From the NCBI RefSeq assembly GCF_024112395.2, contig NZ_CP078013.2, positions 4,402,001-4,466,000 of the forward strand: a stretch of 64,000 nt of DNA. Reading direction: 5' to 3'. This document shows, piece by piece, positions 37,186-44,752 of the stretch (position 1 is the first letter of the stretch; each line of letters starts with the position of its first letter). The notes beneath the pieces are model-generated. The model did no database searches. It worked only from the letters and a program-made list of their open reading frames with translations, and was not told the DNA's origin. Source of the stretch: Pseudomonas pergaminensis (GTDB lineage: Bacteria; Pseudomonadota; Gammaproteobacteria; Pseudomonadales; Pseudomonadaceae). The position numbers and the translations under genes were made by a program.

Positions 37186-38010
37186 ATGCGCAACCTGATC
37201 TTCGCCAGCCTGCTTCTGCTGGCGGGCTGCCAACATACGCCGCCGGCCAACGACCAACTCGACGCCGTGCTCTGGACCCAAACCTCCATCGAGCATGAGT
37301 TGATCTACCGTCAGCTCTTCGCCAATGCCACCCGTCAACTGGACGTGGCATTGGCCGATCCCACCTGGGACGCCCTGCCCTTTGCGCCACGCAACCTGAA
37401 CGGCTTGCCACCGGCGGTCGTGGTCGATATCGACGAAACCCTGCTGGACAACGTGCCGCTCAACGCCCGCGATGTGGTCAACAACCAGGTCTATTCCTAC
37501 GATCGCTGGAACACCTGGGTCGACCAGGCCAGGGCCGAGGCTTTGCCCGGTGCGGTTGCCTTCCTGCAAGCGGCGCAGCAAAAAGGTATCAAGGTTTACT
37601 ACCTCACCAACCGCGAACACAACCAGGTCGCGGCCACCGTGAAGAACTTGCGCCTGCGGGGTTTCCCGGTTGAAAGCGCAGAACAAGTGCTCGCCGCCAG
37701 TACCCCCACCGGCCACTGCGAAAGTACCGGCTACGGCAAGAACTGCCGCCGCCAATGGGTCGCCAGCCATGCCCGTGTATTGCTGATGGCCGGGGACTCC
37801 CTGGGGGACTTCGTGCAGGCCGAACACAACACCCTCGCGGATCAACGCAAGGCGGTGCAGCCTTATATGAATTGGCTCGGGCAGCGCTGGTTCTTGCTGC
37901 CCAACCCGACGTACGGAAACTGGTACAGCGCGCCGTATGGGGATGATGAGACGTTGCCGTTTGAGCAAAAGCGTCAGCTCAAGCAGCAGGCGTTGCAGTT
38001 GCAAGAGTAG
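37186..38010 (+). CDS. Lipoprotein e(P4)-like acid phosphatase / 5'-nucleotidase
   Basis: 274 residues. Lipobox LLAGC (C15) marks an outer-membrane or periplasmic lipoprotein. The DDDD-superfamily motifs are present: VVVDIDETLLDN (catalytic D81, D83) and LLMAGDSLGDF. YYLTNREHNQ and WVASHARVLL fit the class C acid phosphatase fold. Such enzymes release phosphate or nucleosides from nucleotides (NMN, AMP) outside the cytoplasm. ATG 37186 starts the signal peptide; the longer frame from 37120 overlaps the previous gene. Its 3' end overlaps the convergent monooxygenase gene by 32 bases. Confidence 0.88.
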   Translation: MRNLIFASLLLLAGCQHTPPANDQLDAVLWTQTSIEHELIYRQLFANATRQLDVALADPTWDALPFAPRNLNGLPPAVVVDIDETLLDNVPLNARDVVNNQVYSYDRWNTWVDQARAEALPGAVAFLQAAQQKGIKVYYLTNREHNQVAATVKNLRLRGFPVESAEQVLAASTPTGHCESTGYGKNCRRQWVASHARVLLMAGDSLGDFVQAEHNTLADQRKAVQPYMNWLGQRWFLLPNPTYGNWYSAPYGDDETLPFEQKRQLKQQALQLQE

Positions 38011-39352
38011 CCCGCGCGGCTGAACGGGCCTGGGATGCCGCCGTATACCGATTCACCGGCACCGGCAGCCCCAGGTGCCCGCGCAACGTACTGTGGCTGT
38101 ACTCACTGCGAAACAAGCCCCGCGCCCGCAATAGCGGCAACACCTGGTCAGTAAACCGCGCAAAATCCTCCGGCGCGCCCACATGGATGTTGAACCCATC
38201 CACCGCGCCCTCCACAAACCAGCGCTCAATCTCATCCGCCACGGTCTTGGGCGAGCCGACAAAGCTGGAAAACGGCTTGGCAAAGCGCAACGCCGCCTGA
38301 CGCAAGGTCAACCCCTGCTCACGGGCGACGTGCTTGATGTTCTCCGCATGCCCGCGATAGCCATTGCTACCCAGGTCGCCCAACTCAGGAAATGGCTCAT
38401 CCAGCGCGTACTGGCTGAAGTCGTGGTAGTTGAACGGCCGCCCCAATTGCACCAGCGCCTTGTCCAGGTCCAGCTCGCCATTGCGCTCGCGGTCGATGGC
38501 CTGGGCCTGCTCGTCGGTGTCGGCAATGATCGGCGAGATGCCGGGCAGGATGGTCACGTGATCGGGGTTGCGCCCGGCGGCGGCCGTGCGTTGCTTGATG
38601 TCGCGGTAGTACGCCTGGGCGTCTTCGAAATTACCCACGCCGGCAAAAATCCCCTCGGCATAGTTCGCCGCCAGGTTGCGCCCGGACTCGGAAATCCCCG
38701 CCTGGAAAATCACCGGTTGGCCCTGGGCCGAACGTGAAATATTCAGCGGCCCGGTGACGGAGAAAAACTCGCCGTGATGGTCGAGACGGTGTTGGCGCTG
38801 CGGGTCGAGGAACACCTTGTTTTGCTTGTCGCGCACAAAGGCATCGTCCTCATAGGAATCCCACAGCCCCTGCACCACTTCCAGGTGCTCGGCCGCCCGG
38901 CGATAGCGCTCGGTGTGGTCGATGTGCTGTTCACGGCCAAAATTGCCGGCAGCGCCTTCCAGGCCGGTGGTCACCACGTTCCACCCGGCGCGGCCGCCGC
39001 TGATGTGGTCCAGGGACGCAAACTGCCGCGCGACGTTGAAGGGTTCGGTGTAGGACGTGGTCAGCGTTGCCACCAGGCCGATTTTCGAGGTGGCGCCGGC
39101 GATGGCCGAGAGCAGCGTCAACGGCTCTAGGCGGTTAAGGAAGTGGGGCGCGGAGTCCGGTGTGATGTAGGGGCTGTCGACGATGAACACCAGGTCGAAC
39201 TTGGCCGCTTCCGCCTGCCGGGCCTGGGCGCGGTACCAGTCGATATCCACACTCGCATCGCCGGGGATCTGCGGGTGCAGCCATTCGTTTTGTGCGGTGC
39301 CGACACCGGTAAGAATGGCGCCGAACTTGAGTTGTCGGGATGAGGCGGGCAT
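37979..39352 (-). CDS. NtaA/SnaA/DszA-family FMN-dependent monooxygenase
   Basis: 457 residues. Bacterial-luciferase-like TIM barrel of the two-component type: LKFGAILTGVGT, AEAAKFDLVFIVDSPY, LEPLTLLSAIAGATSKIGLVATLTTSY, LDHISGGRAGWNVVTT, DDAFVRDKQNKVF and VDGFNIHVGAPEDF. These enzymes use FMNH2 from a separate reductase to oxidise sulfur, nitrogen or cyclic substrates (sulfones, nitrilotriacetate). No reductase gene is adjacent. ATG 39352 or TTG 39355 are both served by GGAGG. A paralog lies at 61438-62769. Confidence 0.88.
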   Translation of the reverse strand: MPASSRQLKFGAILTGVGTAQNEWLHPQIPGDASVDIDWYRAQARQAEAAKFDLVFIVDSPYITPDSAPHFLNRLEPLTLLSAIAGATSKIGLVATLTTSYTEPFNVARQFASLDHISGGRAGWNVVTTGLEGAAGNFGREQHIDHTERYRRAAEHLEVVQGLWDSYEDDAFVRDKQNKVFLDPQRQHRLDHHGEFFSVTGPLNISRSAQGQPVIFQAGISESGRNLAANYAEGIFAGVGNFEDAQAYYRDIKQRTAAAGRNPDHVTILPGISPIIADTDEQAQAIDRERNGELDLDKALVQLGRPFNYHDFSQYALDEPFPELGDLGSNGYRGHAENIKHVAREQGLTLRQAALRFAKPFSSFVGSPKTVADEIERWFVEGAVDGFNIHVGAPEDFARFTDQVLPLLRARGLFRSEYSHSTLRGHLGLPVPVNRYTAASQARSAARATLATATPAA

Positions 39353-39633
39353 CAAGGTATTCCTCCGTGGATGGCAGCGGTGCTGGCCTGTGGAGATCGA
39401 CCTTAATGCCCGCGAGCGGGGCTTGTGAAAGGCTTTGTAGATCTATGCTAATTATTAAAAATACTGATTTACATAAGGATAAAACATCCGTAACTGACAT
39501 AACCGCGCACAGGCCGTCGAAGCAGCCTTGGACACGGTCACGGCAAAAAAAGGAGAATGGCGGCCTTTCAAACTCAACGCGCTGACATCAGGTTCTTCCC
39601 TCGATCCCAATCTGATTCAAGCCACAAGGTCAT

Positions 39634-40017
39634 ATGGATATGAAACGGGTACTTATCGCTGGGCTCGGCCTGTTATCGCTGGCCCAGCCCTCACTGTCCG
39701 TTGCGGATAACCTCAACGGGAAAACCCTCTTTAACCAACGGTGTGCGATGTGCCACGGCGCCGATATCAAAGGCACAGGCCCCTTGGCCAACAAGAGCAA
39801 TCCCCCCACCCCCGACCTGACCACCGCTGCGTTCAAAAAACGCCTGAGTGATTATCCAGGCGTTATTGTTTCGTCGATCATCCTTCGCCCCAATGGCGAC
39901 TTGATCCCGAGGACCTTGCGAGAGAACGGCGTAAAGCTGGCGCCGTTCGCTTGGAGGGTTAACGACTTCCGCGATTTGAACCAATACATGAGCGGTGTGA
40001 TTGCAAAGAGCCGATGA
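39634..40017 (+). CDS. Small periplasmic cytochrome c (class I)
   Basis: 127 residues. The signal peptide (MDMKRVLIAGLGLLSLAQPSLSVA) is followed by a single haem site, CAMCH (residues 37-41), in the context NQRCAMCHGADIKGTGPLANKS. Late Met residues (YMSG) may give the sixth ligand. This is the size and layout of a diffusible or dehydrogenase-linked electron carrier. The flanking genes run the other way and the next begins 3 bases beyond, so it is a single-gene unit; the electron donor is unknown. The 280 bases upstream (39353-39633) show no further gene. Confidence 0.85.
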   Translation: MDMKRVLIAGLGLLSLAQPSLSVADNLNGKTLFNQRCAMCHGADIKGTGPLANKSNPPTPDLTTAAFKKRLSDYPGVIVSSIILRPNGDLIPRTLRENGVKLAPFAWRVNDFRDLNQYMSGVIAKSR

Positions 40018-40020
40018 GCC

Positions 40021-40455
40021 TCACACTGCTCTTGCAGCGATCGCCTCCACTTCAACCAACGCGCCGGGCAATGGCAACGCCACCACCTGCAGCGCGGTAC
40101 GTGCCGGTTTGTTCGGCTGCTCCGGCGTGCCAAAAAACTGCGTGTAGCCCGCCTGCAAGCCGGCGAAATCCAGCTTGCCAGCGGTCTCTTCGGCGCCCAC
40201 CAGGAATACGCGCAACTGCACGATATCCCCAAGGTCCAGGTCCTGCTGGCGCAGGATCTTGCGGATCTTGTTGAACACCGACACCGTCTGGATTTCCGTA
40301 TTGCCATAGGCCGCCGGCGTCCCCGCCGGGGCATTGGCATCGTGCAGGTCGGGCAAGGTGCCGCTGACGAAGATCAGGCTGGCAGACGCCGGCACGGTCA
40401 CGGTCTGCGAAATCGGGAAATCGCCGACGCTGGTGCGTTGAATGCTGTCGCTCAT
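40021..40455 (-). CDS. RidA-family protein of the amine-oxidation operon
   Basis: 144 residues. RidA/YjgF features: SLIFVSGTLPDL, TEIQTVSVFNKIRKIL, DIVQLRVFLVG, and the C-terminal PGALVEVEAIAARAV. It is the last gene of a six-gene minus-strand run; the flavin amine oxidase gene ends 11 bases upstream. Amine oxidases make imines that can damage PLP enzymes and RidA proteins speed imine hydrolysis, so a role in clearing the product of its neighbour is reasonable inference. Confidence 0.85.
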   Translation of the reverse strand: MSDSIQRTSVGDFPISQTVTVPASASLIFVSGTLPDLHDANAPAGTPAAYGNTEIQTVSVFNKIRKILRQQDLDLGDIVQLRVFLVGAEETAGKLDFAGLQAGYTQFFGTPEQPNKPARTALQVVALPLPGALVEVEAIAARAV

Positions 40456-40466
40456 GATGATGCTCC

Positions 40467-42050
40467 TTAGGAGGCGGCCAGTGCCGCGCTGTGTCGTTGT
40501 TGGGTTACCCGTTCGGCCAGTTGCCCGACCACATGGCGCGCCGAGTTGGCCGCCGATTCCTGCCAGATGCCCACGCCGCTTTGCACCAGGCCGTCGCCGG
40601 CGAAGTACACCCGGCCATGCCCGGCTTCGAGCAAGGCGCTGGCGTCGGCCGGGAAGTGTTCACGTTGCAGCCACGGGCCTTCGCTGTAGGGGATCTGTTC
40701 CCAGGACACCGCCAGCGGGTTGCGCAGGTGTTTGGAATAGCCCGGATGCAACAGCTCAACCGCCTCCTTGGAGGTGGCGTACTGCTTGTCGAACGGTTGC
40801 GCGCCAAAGACGTCAGCGCCCTCCCCCGTCACGTAACCCGCCACCAGCAAGCCTTCGCGGGTGTTGAGGTCGTTGCTCGGGTACCACAGCAGGCGCGCCG
40901 GGTGCTCGATCCACGACAGGCCGCCGTAGGTGCGGTAGTCGGTTTCCCAGAACCGCGGCGACTGCCACGCGACTTTGGTGGCCTGGTCGCTGCGGGTGCT
41001 GAGCAGGGCGGCTTTGATCGGGTCGCTGAAATCGGTGTCGAGTTGGGCCAGCAGCGGTAGCGGCAATGTCGAGATCAGATAATCGGCGCGTACCACCTGC
41101 TCGCGGCCGCTGAGTGTGTCGTGATAGGTCACCGCCACGCCGTCTTCCAACTGGCGGATCTGCCGCACCTGGGCACCCAGTTGCACATGGCCCCTGACGC
41201 GCTGGTAGAAAGCATCGGTGATGCGGTCCATGCCGCCGACCGGCTGGAACATGGTCGCGGAGAACTCGGGGAATTCGGTGTGCAGCAGCGCGCCCCACAG
41301 TTCCGGGTGCAGCAATTGGTCCAGCGCCAACGGACGGCGGCTGGCGGGCAATGCGCCGGGATGGGCAGGCGACTCCAGGTGCCCCGAACGCAGCGTGCCC
41401 TCGAAGGCCAATGCTTGGGACAAATCGCCATACACCTGCAGGAACGCCAGCAGCCGTGTGCGTTCTTCAGCGCTCAACACATCATCGAGGGCATCGCGCT
41501 GCACGGCTTTGGCCAGCAAGCCGGAGAGGTGTCCACGCGCATCGTTGATCGCCTGGCCGACGGTGAACGCCGGCTTGCTCACATCCGGCCGCACCTGGGC
41601 GCCATGGCTGCTGTTGACCAGCACCTCCAGTGGCACGCCCAACTCGCTGCAATAGTCGAGAATGGTGCGATGCTGGCTGGGAATCCGCGCCGGCCCGGCA
41701 TTGAAGTAATGCCCGGGGTCGAACGCGGCGGTTTGTGTGCGGCCATCCTTGTAGTCCACGCGGTCGCCGTTGCGGATTGTCCAGGTACGACCGCCCGCCC
41801 GTTCACGGGCTTCCAGCACTTGCACGTCGAACCCGGCGCGGGTCAGCTCCAGCGCAGTGACCAACCCCGCGATCCCAGCCCCCAGGACCAGCACGCGAGT
41901 GCCCTGCCCCAGGCCGCTCTTGAGTTTCAGCGGTTGCGGGCGCCGGTGGGACGACGGCCCCAGGCCCAATGCCGCCAGCGCATCCTTGACTGCCTGCTCA
42001 CCGCCCACCGCAGCGATGCTCGACAGCGCTTCACGTCGTGTCAGTCCCAT
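40467..42050 (-). CDS. Flavin monoamine oxidase / L-amino-acid-oxidase-like enzyme
   Basis: 527 residues. The FAD-binding Rossmann motif VLVLGAGIAGLVTALELTRAGFDVQVLEARERAGGRTWT starts near residue 52. Family features follow: FDPGHYFNAGPARIPSQHRTIL, FQPVGGMDRITDAFY, and the C-terminal FAD region GRVYFAGDGLVQSGVGIWQESAAN. The N-terminus MGLTRREALSSIAA resembles a twin-arginine signal but lacks a long hydrophobic core, so its location is uncertain. It probably oxidises an amino acid or amine to an imine with release of H2O2. It lies between an ABC binding protein gene and a RidA gene. Confidence 0.85.
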   Translation of the reverse strand: MGLTRREALSSIAAVGGEQAVKDALAALGLGPSSHRRPQPLKLKSGLGQGTRVLVLGAGIAGLVTALELTRAGFDVQVLEARERAGGRTWTIRNGDRVDYKDGRTQTAAFDPGHYFNAGPARIPSQHRTILDYCSELGVPLEVLVNSSHGAQVRPDVSKPAFTVGQAINDARGHLSGLLAKAVQRDALDDVLSAEERTRLLAFLQVYGDLSQALAFEGTLRSGHLESPAHPGALPASRRPLALDQLLHPELWGALLHTEFPEFSATMFQPVGGMDRITDAFYQRVRGHVQLGAQVRQIRQLEDGVAVTYHDTLSGREQVVRADYLISTLPLPLLAQLDTDFSDPIKAALLSTRSDQATKVAWQSPRFWETDYRTYGGLSWIEHPARLLWYPSNDLNTREGLLVAGYVTGEGADVFGAQPFDKQYATSKEAVELLHPGYSKHLRNPLAVSWEQIPYSEGPWLQREHFPADASALLEAGHGRVYFAGDGLVQSGVGIWQESAANSARHVVGQLAERVTQQRHSAALAAS

Positions 42051-42062
42051 GTTCGATGCTCC

Positions 42063-42986
42063 TTAATCCGGTAGGCCCGGTGGGTTGATCAACGACTGGT
42101 CGACGCGCTCGATATCCAGGCCCCAGCGTTGCAGCACCTGTTCGTATTGGCCGCCGGCAATCGCGCCTTCCAGGGCGGTGTGGATCGGCTTGACCAGGCC
42201 ATTGTCCTTGCGCGTGGTCACCGCGATGTCGGCTTTTAAAGGCCAGCCCCCATTCACCGTGCCGACGCGCTTGATACCGCCGGTGATTGCCGCCGAATAG
42301 GCGTACACCGAGTTGGGCCCGAACAGGGCGTCGCTGCGCCCGGATTGCACGGCCAACTGGGCGGCCGCCTGGTCGTCGAAGTACTGCAACAGCGCGGGCT
42401 TGAGGCCGGCTTTTTCGTTGGCGTCATTCCAGGCCAGCAGGACTTTTTCCTGGTTGGTGCCGGAACCGACGATGATCTTCAGCCCGGCGATGTCCGCCGC
42501 CTCCTTGATCGCGCTGATCTTGCTGGTGCTCTTCACATAGAACCCGAGCACGTCCTGGCGATAAGTCGCGAAGTCGAAACGCTTCTTGCGCGCCTCGGTC
42601 ACGGTGACGTTACTGATCACCGCGTCGTACTTGCCCGAACTGACGCCCAGGGGCCAGTCTTCCCAGCTGGTCTGCACCACGTTGAGTTGCAGGCCCAAAC
42701 TATCAGCAACAAGCTGCGCCGTGTCGGCCTCGCTGCCGATGGTGGTCTTGTCGTCGTTGGCCAGCAGCGCCAAGGGTGGCCCGGCCACGCCGGACACGGC
42801 CACGGTGAATTTCCCCGGCTGGGCGAACTTGAAGCCTGGCGGGATCTGCGCGATGGCCGCCTCGTTGCGCGGTACATGGATGCGCACGCGGTCGGGGCTG
42901 AGATCGACCTGTTGCACGGCAAACGCGGTTTGCGCGGTGCTGACGGCAAGCGCCAGCAAGGCCGCGCGGGTAGTCGCGATAAACAT
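42063..42986 (-). CDS. Amino-acid-type ABC transporter substrate-binding protein
   Basis: 307 residues. Signal peptide (MFIATTRAALLALAVSTAQTAFA). The SBP-bac-3 fold shows in GKFTVAVSG, SSGKYDAVISNVTVTEARKKRFDFATY, LKIIVGSGTNQEKVL, YFDDQAAAQLAVQSGRSDALFG and GLVKPIHTALEGAIAGGQYEQVLQRWGL. This family binds polar or basic amino acids and related amines. It is encoded with its ATPase and permease and the amine oxidase; the ligand is probably the oxidase substrate. Confidence 0.88.
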   Translation of the reverse strand: MFIATTRAALLALAVSTAQTAFAVQQVDLSPDRVRIHVPRNEAAIAQIPPGFKFAQPGKFTVAVSGVAGPPLALLANDDKTTIGSEADTAQLVADSLGLQLNVVQTSWEDWPLGVSSGKYDAVISNVTVTEARKKRFDFATYRQDVLGFYVKSTSKISAIKEAADIAGLKIIVGSGTNQEKVLLAWNDANEKAGLKPALLQYFDDQAAAQLAVQSGRSDALFGPNSVYAYSAAITGGIKRVGTVNGGWPLKADIAVTTRKDNGLVKPIHTALEGAIAGGQYEQVLQRWGLDIERVDQSLINPPGLPD

Positions 42987-43004
42987 GGGCAGTCACTCCT
43001 TGAA

Positions 43005-43778
43005 CTAAAGCACCTTGCCGAGAAAGGCTTTGGCGCGGGGATGTCGGGGTTGGCGGAAAATCTGTTCGGGCGGGCCTTCTTCGATCAACTGACCGTCGCA
43101 GAGGAACACCACGTGGTCGGCCACCTCACGGGCAAAGCCGATCTCATGGGTGACGATCACCAGGGTCACGCCCAGTTGGGTCAGGCCCTTGATCACGTCG
43201 AGCACTTCACCCACCAGCTCCGGGTCTAGGGCCGAGGTGGGCTCATCGAAGAGCAGCACTTTGGGGTCCAGCGCCAGGGCGCGGGCAATGGCGACGCGCT
43301 GTTGCTGGCCGCCGGAGAGCTGGCGCGGGTAGGCATCGACCTTGTCCGCCAGGCCGACCTTGTCCAGCAGCTCGGCCGCCTTGGCTTGGGCGTCAGCCTT
43401 GCTCCAGCGTTTATGGGCCAGGGGTGCTTCGGCGACGTTTTCCCAGGCAGTCAGGTGCGGGAACAGGTTGAAGTTCTGGAACACAAAGCCCACGTCGATA
43501 CGGCGCTTGAGAATCTCGCGCTCTTTCAGTTCGTAGAGCAGGTCGCCCTTGCGGCGGTAGCCGACGTATTCACCGTCGATGGTGATATGCCCGCTGTCGA
43601 TTTTCTCCAGGTGATTGATGGTGCGCAGCAAGGTGGACTTGCCCGAGCCGGAAGGCCCGAGGATCACCGTGACCTTGCCCGGATCGATCGTCAGATCAAT
43701 GTCCTTGAGCACCTGCTGGTTGCCAAAGCGCTTGCCCACGCCCTGGATCTGAATGCGCCCGGCGCGTGCTTCAGCCAT
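43005..43778 (-). CDS. GlnQ/HisP-like amino acid ABC transporter ATPase
   Basis: 257 residues. Walker A GPSGSGKST, FVFQNFNLFPHLTAWENVAEAP, signature LSGGQQQRVAIARALAL, Walker B VLLFDEPTSALDPELVGEV and VTHEIGFAREVADHVVFL are all intact, typical of polar-amino-acid importers. The start overlaps the permease stop by 8 bases. Confidence 0.9.
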   Translation of the reverse strand: MAEARAGRIQIQGVGKRFGNQQVLKDIDLTIDPGKVTVILGPSGSGKSTLLRTINHLEKIDSGHITIDGEYVGYRRKGDLLYELKEREILKRRIDVGFVFQNFNLFPHLTAWENVAEAPLAHKRWSKADAQAKAAELLDKVGLADKVDAYPRQLSGGQQQRVAIARALALDPKVLLFDEPTSALDPELVGEVLDVIKGLTQLGVTLVIVTHEIGFAREVADHVVFLCDGQLIEEGPPEQIFRQPRHPRAKAFLGKVL

Positions 43779-44736
43779 GGGTTTTCTCCTTCAACCAACC
43801 GCGTAGGCGTTGCAACGGCGTGGGCGGCAGCACCCGCGCGGCGCCACGCGCAAAGTGGCGTTCGACGTAATACTGCGCGCTGGTGAGCACAGTGGTGATG
43901 ATCAGGTACCAGACCGTGGCGACGATCAGCAGCGGGATCACCGCCTGGGTGCGGTTGTAGATGACCTGCACGGTGTAGAACAGCTCGGGCAGGGCCAGCA
44001 CGTAGACGATGGACGTACCCTTGACCAGGCCGATGATTTCGTTGAACCCCGATGGCAGGATCGAACGCAGCGCTTGCGGCAGGATGATCCGAAAGATGCG
44101 TCGCGAGGCCGGCAGACCGAGGGCCGCCGCCGCTTCATGCTGGCCGGCGTCGACACCGATCAGGCCGCCGCGAATGATCTCCGCCGCGTACGCCGCCTGC
44201 ATCAGGCTCAAGCCCAGCACGGCCACGGTGAACTGGCTGAGCACATCCACGGTGGACCACTCGGCAAACACCACTGAGGTGAACGGCACGCCGAGCACAA
44301 TGTGGTCATACAGGTAGGCAAAGTTGTAGAGGATGATCAATACCAGCAACGCCGGCATCGAGCGGAAAAACCAGATATAGCCCCAGGCCAACGCCGCCAG
44401 CAGCGGCGAGCCTGACAGTCGCGCCAACGCCAGCGCGGTGCCAAGGATGATGCTGAACACCGTGCTCAGCAGGGTCAGCAACAGTGTCTGCCCCAGGCCG
44501 CGCAACACCGACGGCGAGAAGAACCACTGGCCGAATACCCCCCACTCCCAGCGCGGGTTGGTGGCCAGGGAATGCACGATGCCAAGCAGCACCAGCGCGG
44601 CGAAAATCGACCCGGCCCAGCGCCAGGGATGCCGCGCGGGCACCACCTGCAGGGCCTTGATCGGCGTGGAGACACGGGCCTGGCGCACCGGGGCGGGCTG
44701 TTCAATCAGGTCATAGGATTTGGCGACAATGGGCAT
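43771..44736 (-). CDS. Amino acid ABC transporter permease (HisMQ-like)
   Basis: 321 residues. A 60-residue N-terminal tail precedes a HisM/GlnP-type permease core: GLGQTLLLTLLSTVFSIILGTALALARLS, FFRSMPALLVLIILYN, AAYAAEIIRGGLIGVDAGQHEAAAALGL (EAA loop) and IILPQALRSILPSGFNEIIGLVKGTS. A single permease gene implies a homodimer. ATG 44736 has GAGG 7 bases upstream; ATG 44763 would overlap the TonB-receptor gene. It follows that gene by 16 bases in the same operon. Confidence 0.88.
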   Translation of the reverse strand: MPIVAKSYDLIEQPAPVRQARVSTPIKALQVVPARHPWRWAGSIFAALVLLGIVHSLATNPRWEWGVFGQWFFSPSVLRGLGQTLLLTLLSTVFSIILGTALALARLSGSPLLAALAWGYIWFFRSMPALLVLIILYNFAYLYDHIVLGVPFTSVVFAEWSTVDVLSQFTVAVLGLSLMQAAYAAEIIRGGLIGVDAGQHEAAAALGLPASRRIFRIILPQALRSILPSGFNEIIGLVKGTSIVYVLALPELFYTVQVIYNRTQAVIPLLIVATVWYLIITTVLTSAQYYVERHFARGAARVLPPTPLQRLRGWLKEKTHG

Positions 44737-44752
44737 GGTGTATTCCTCGGCC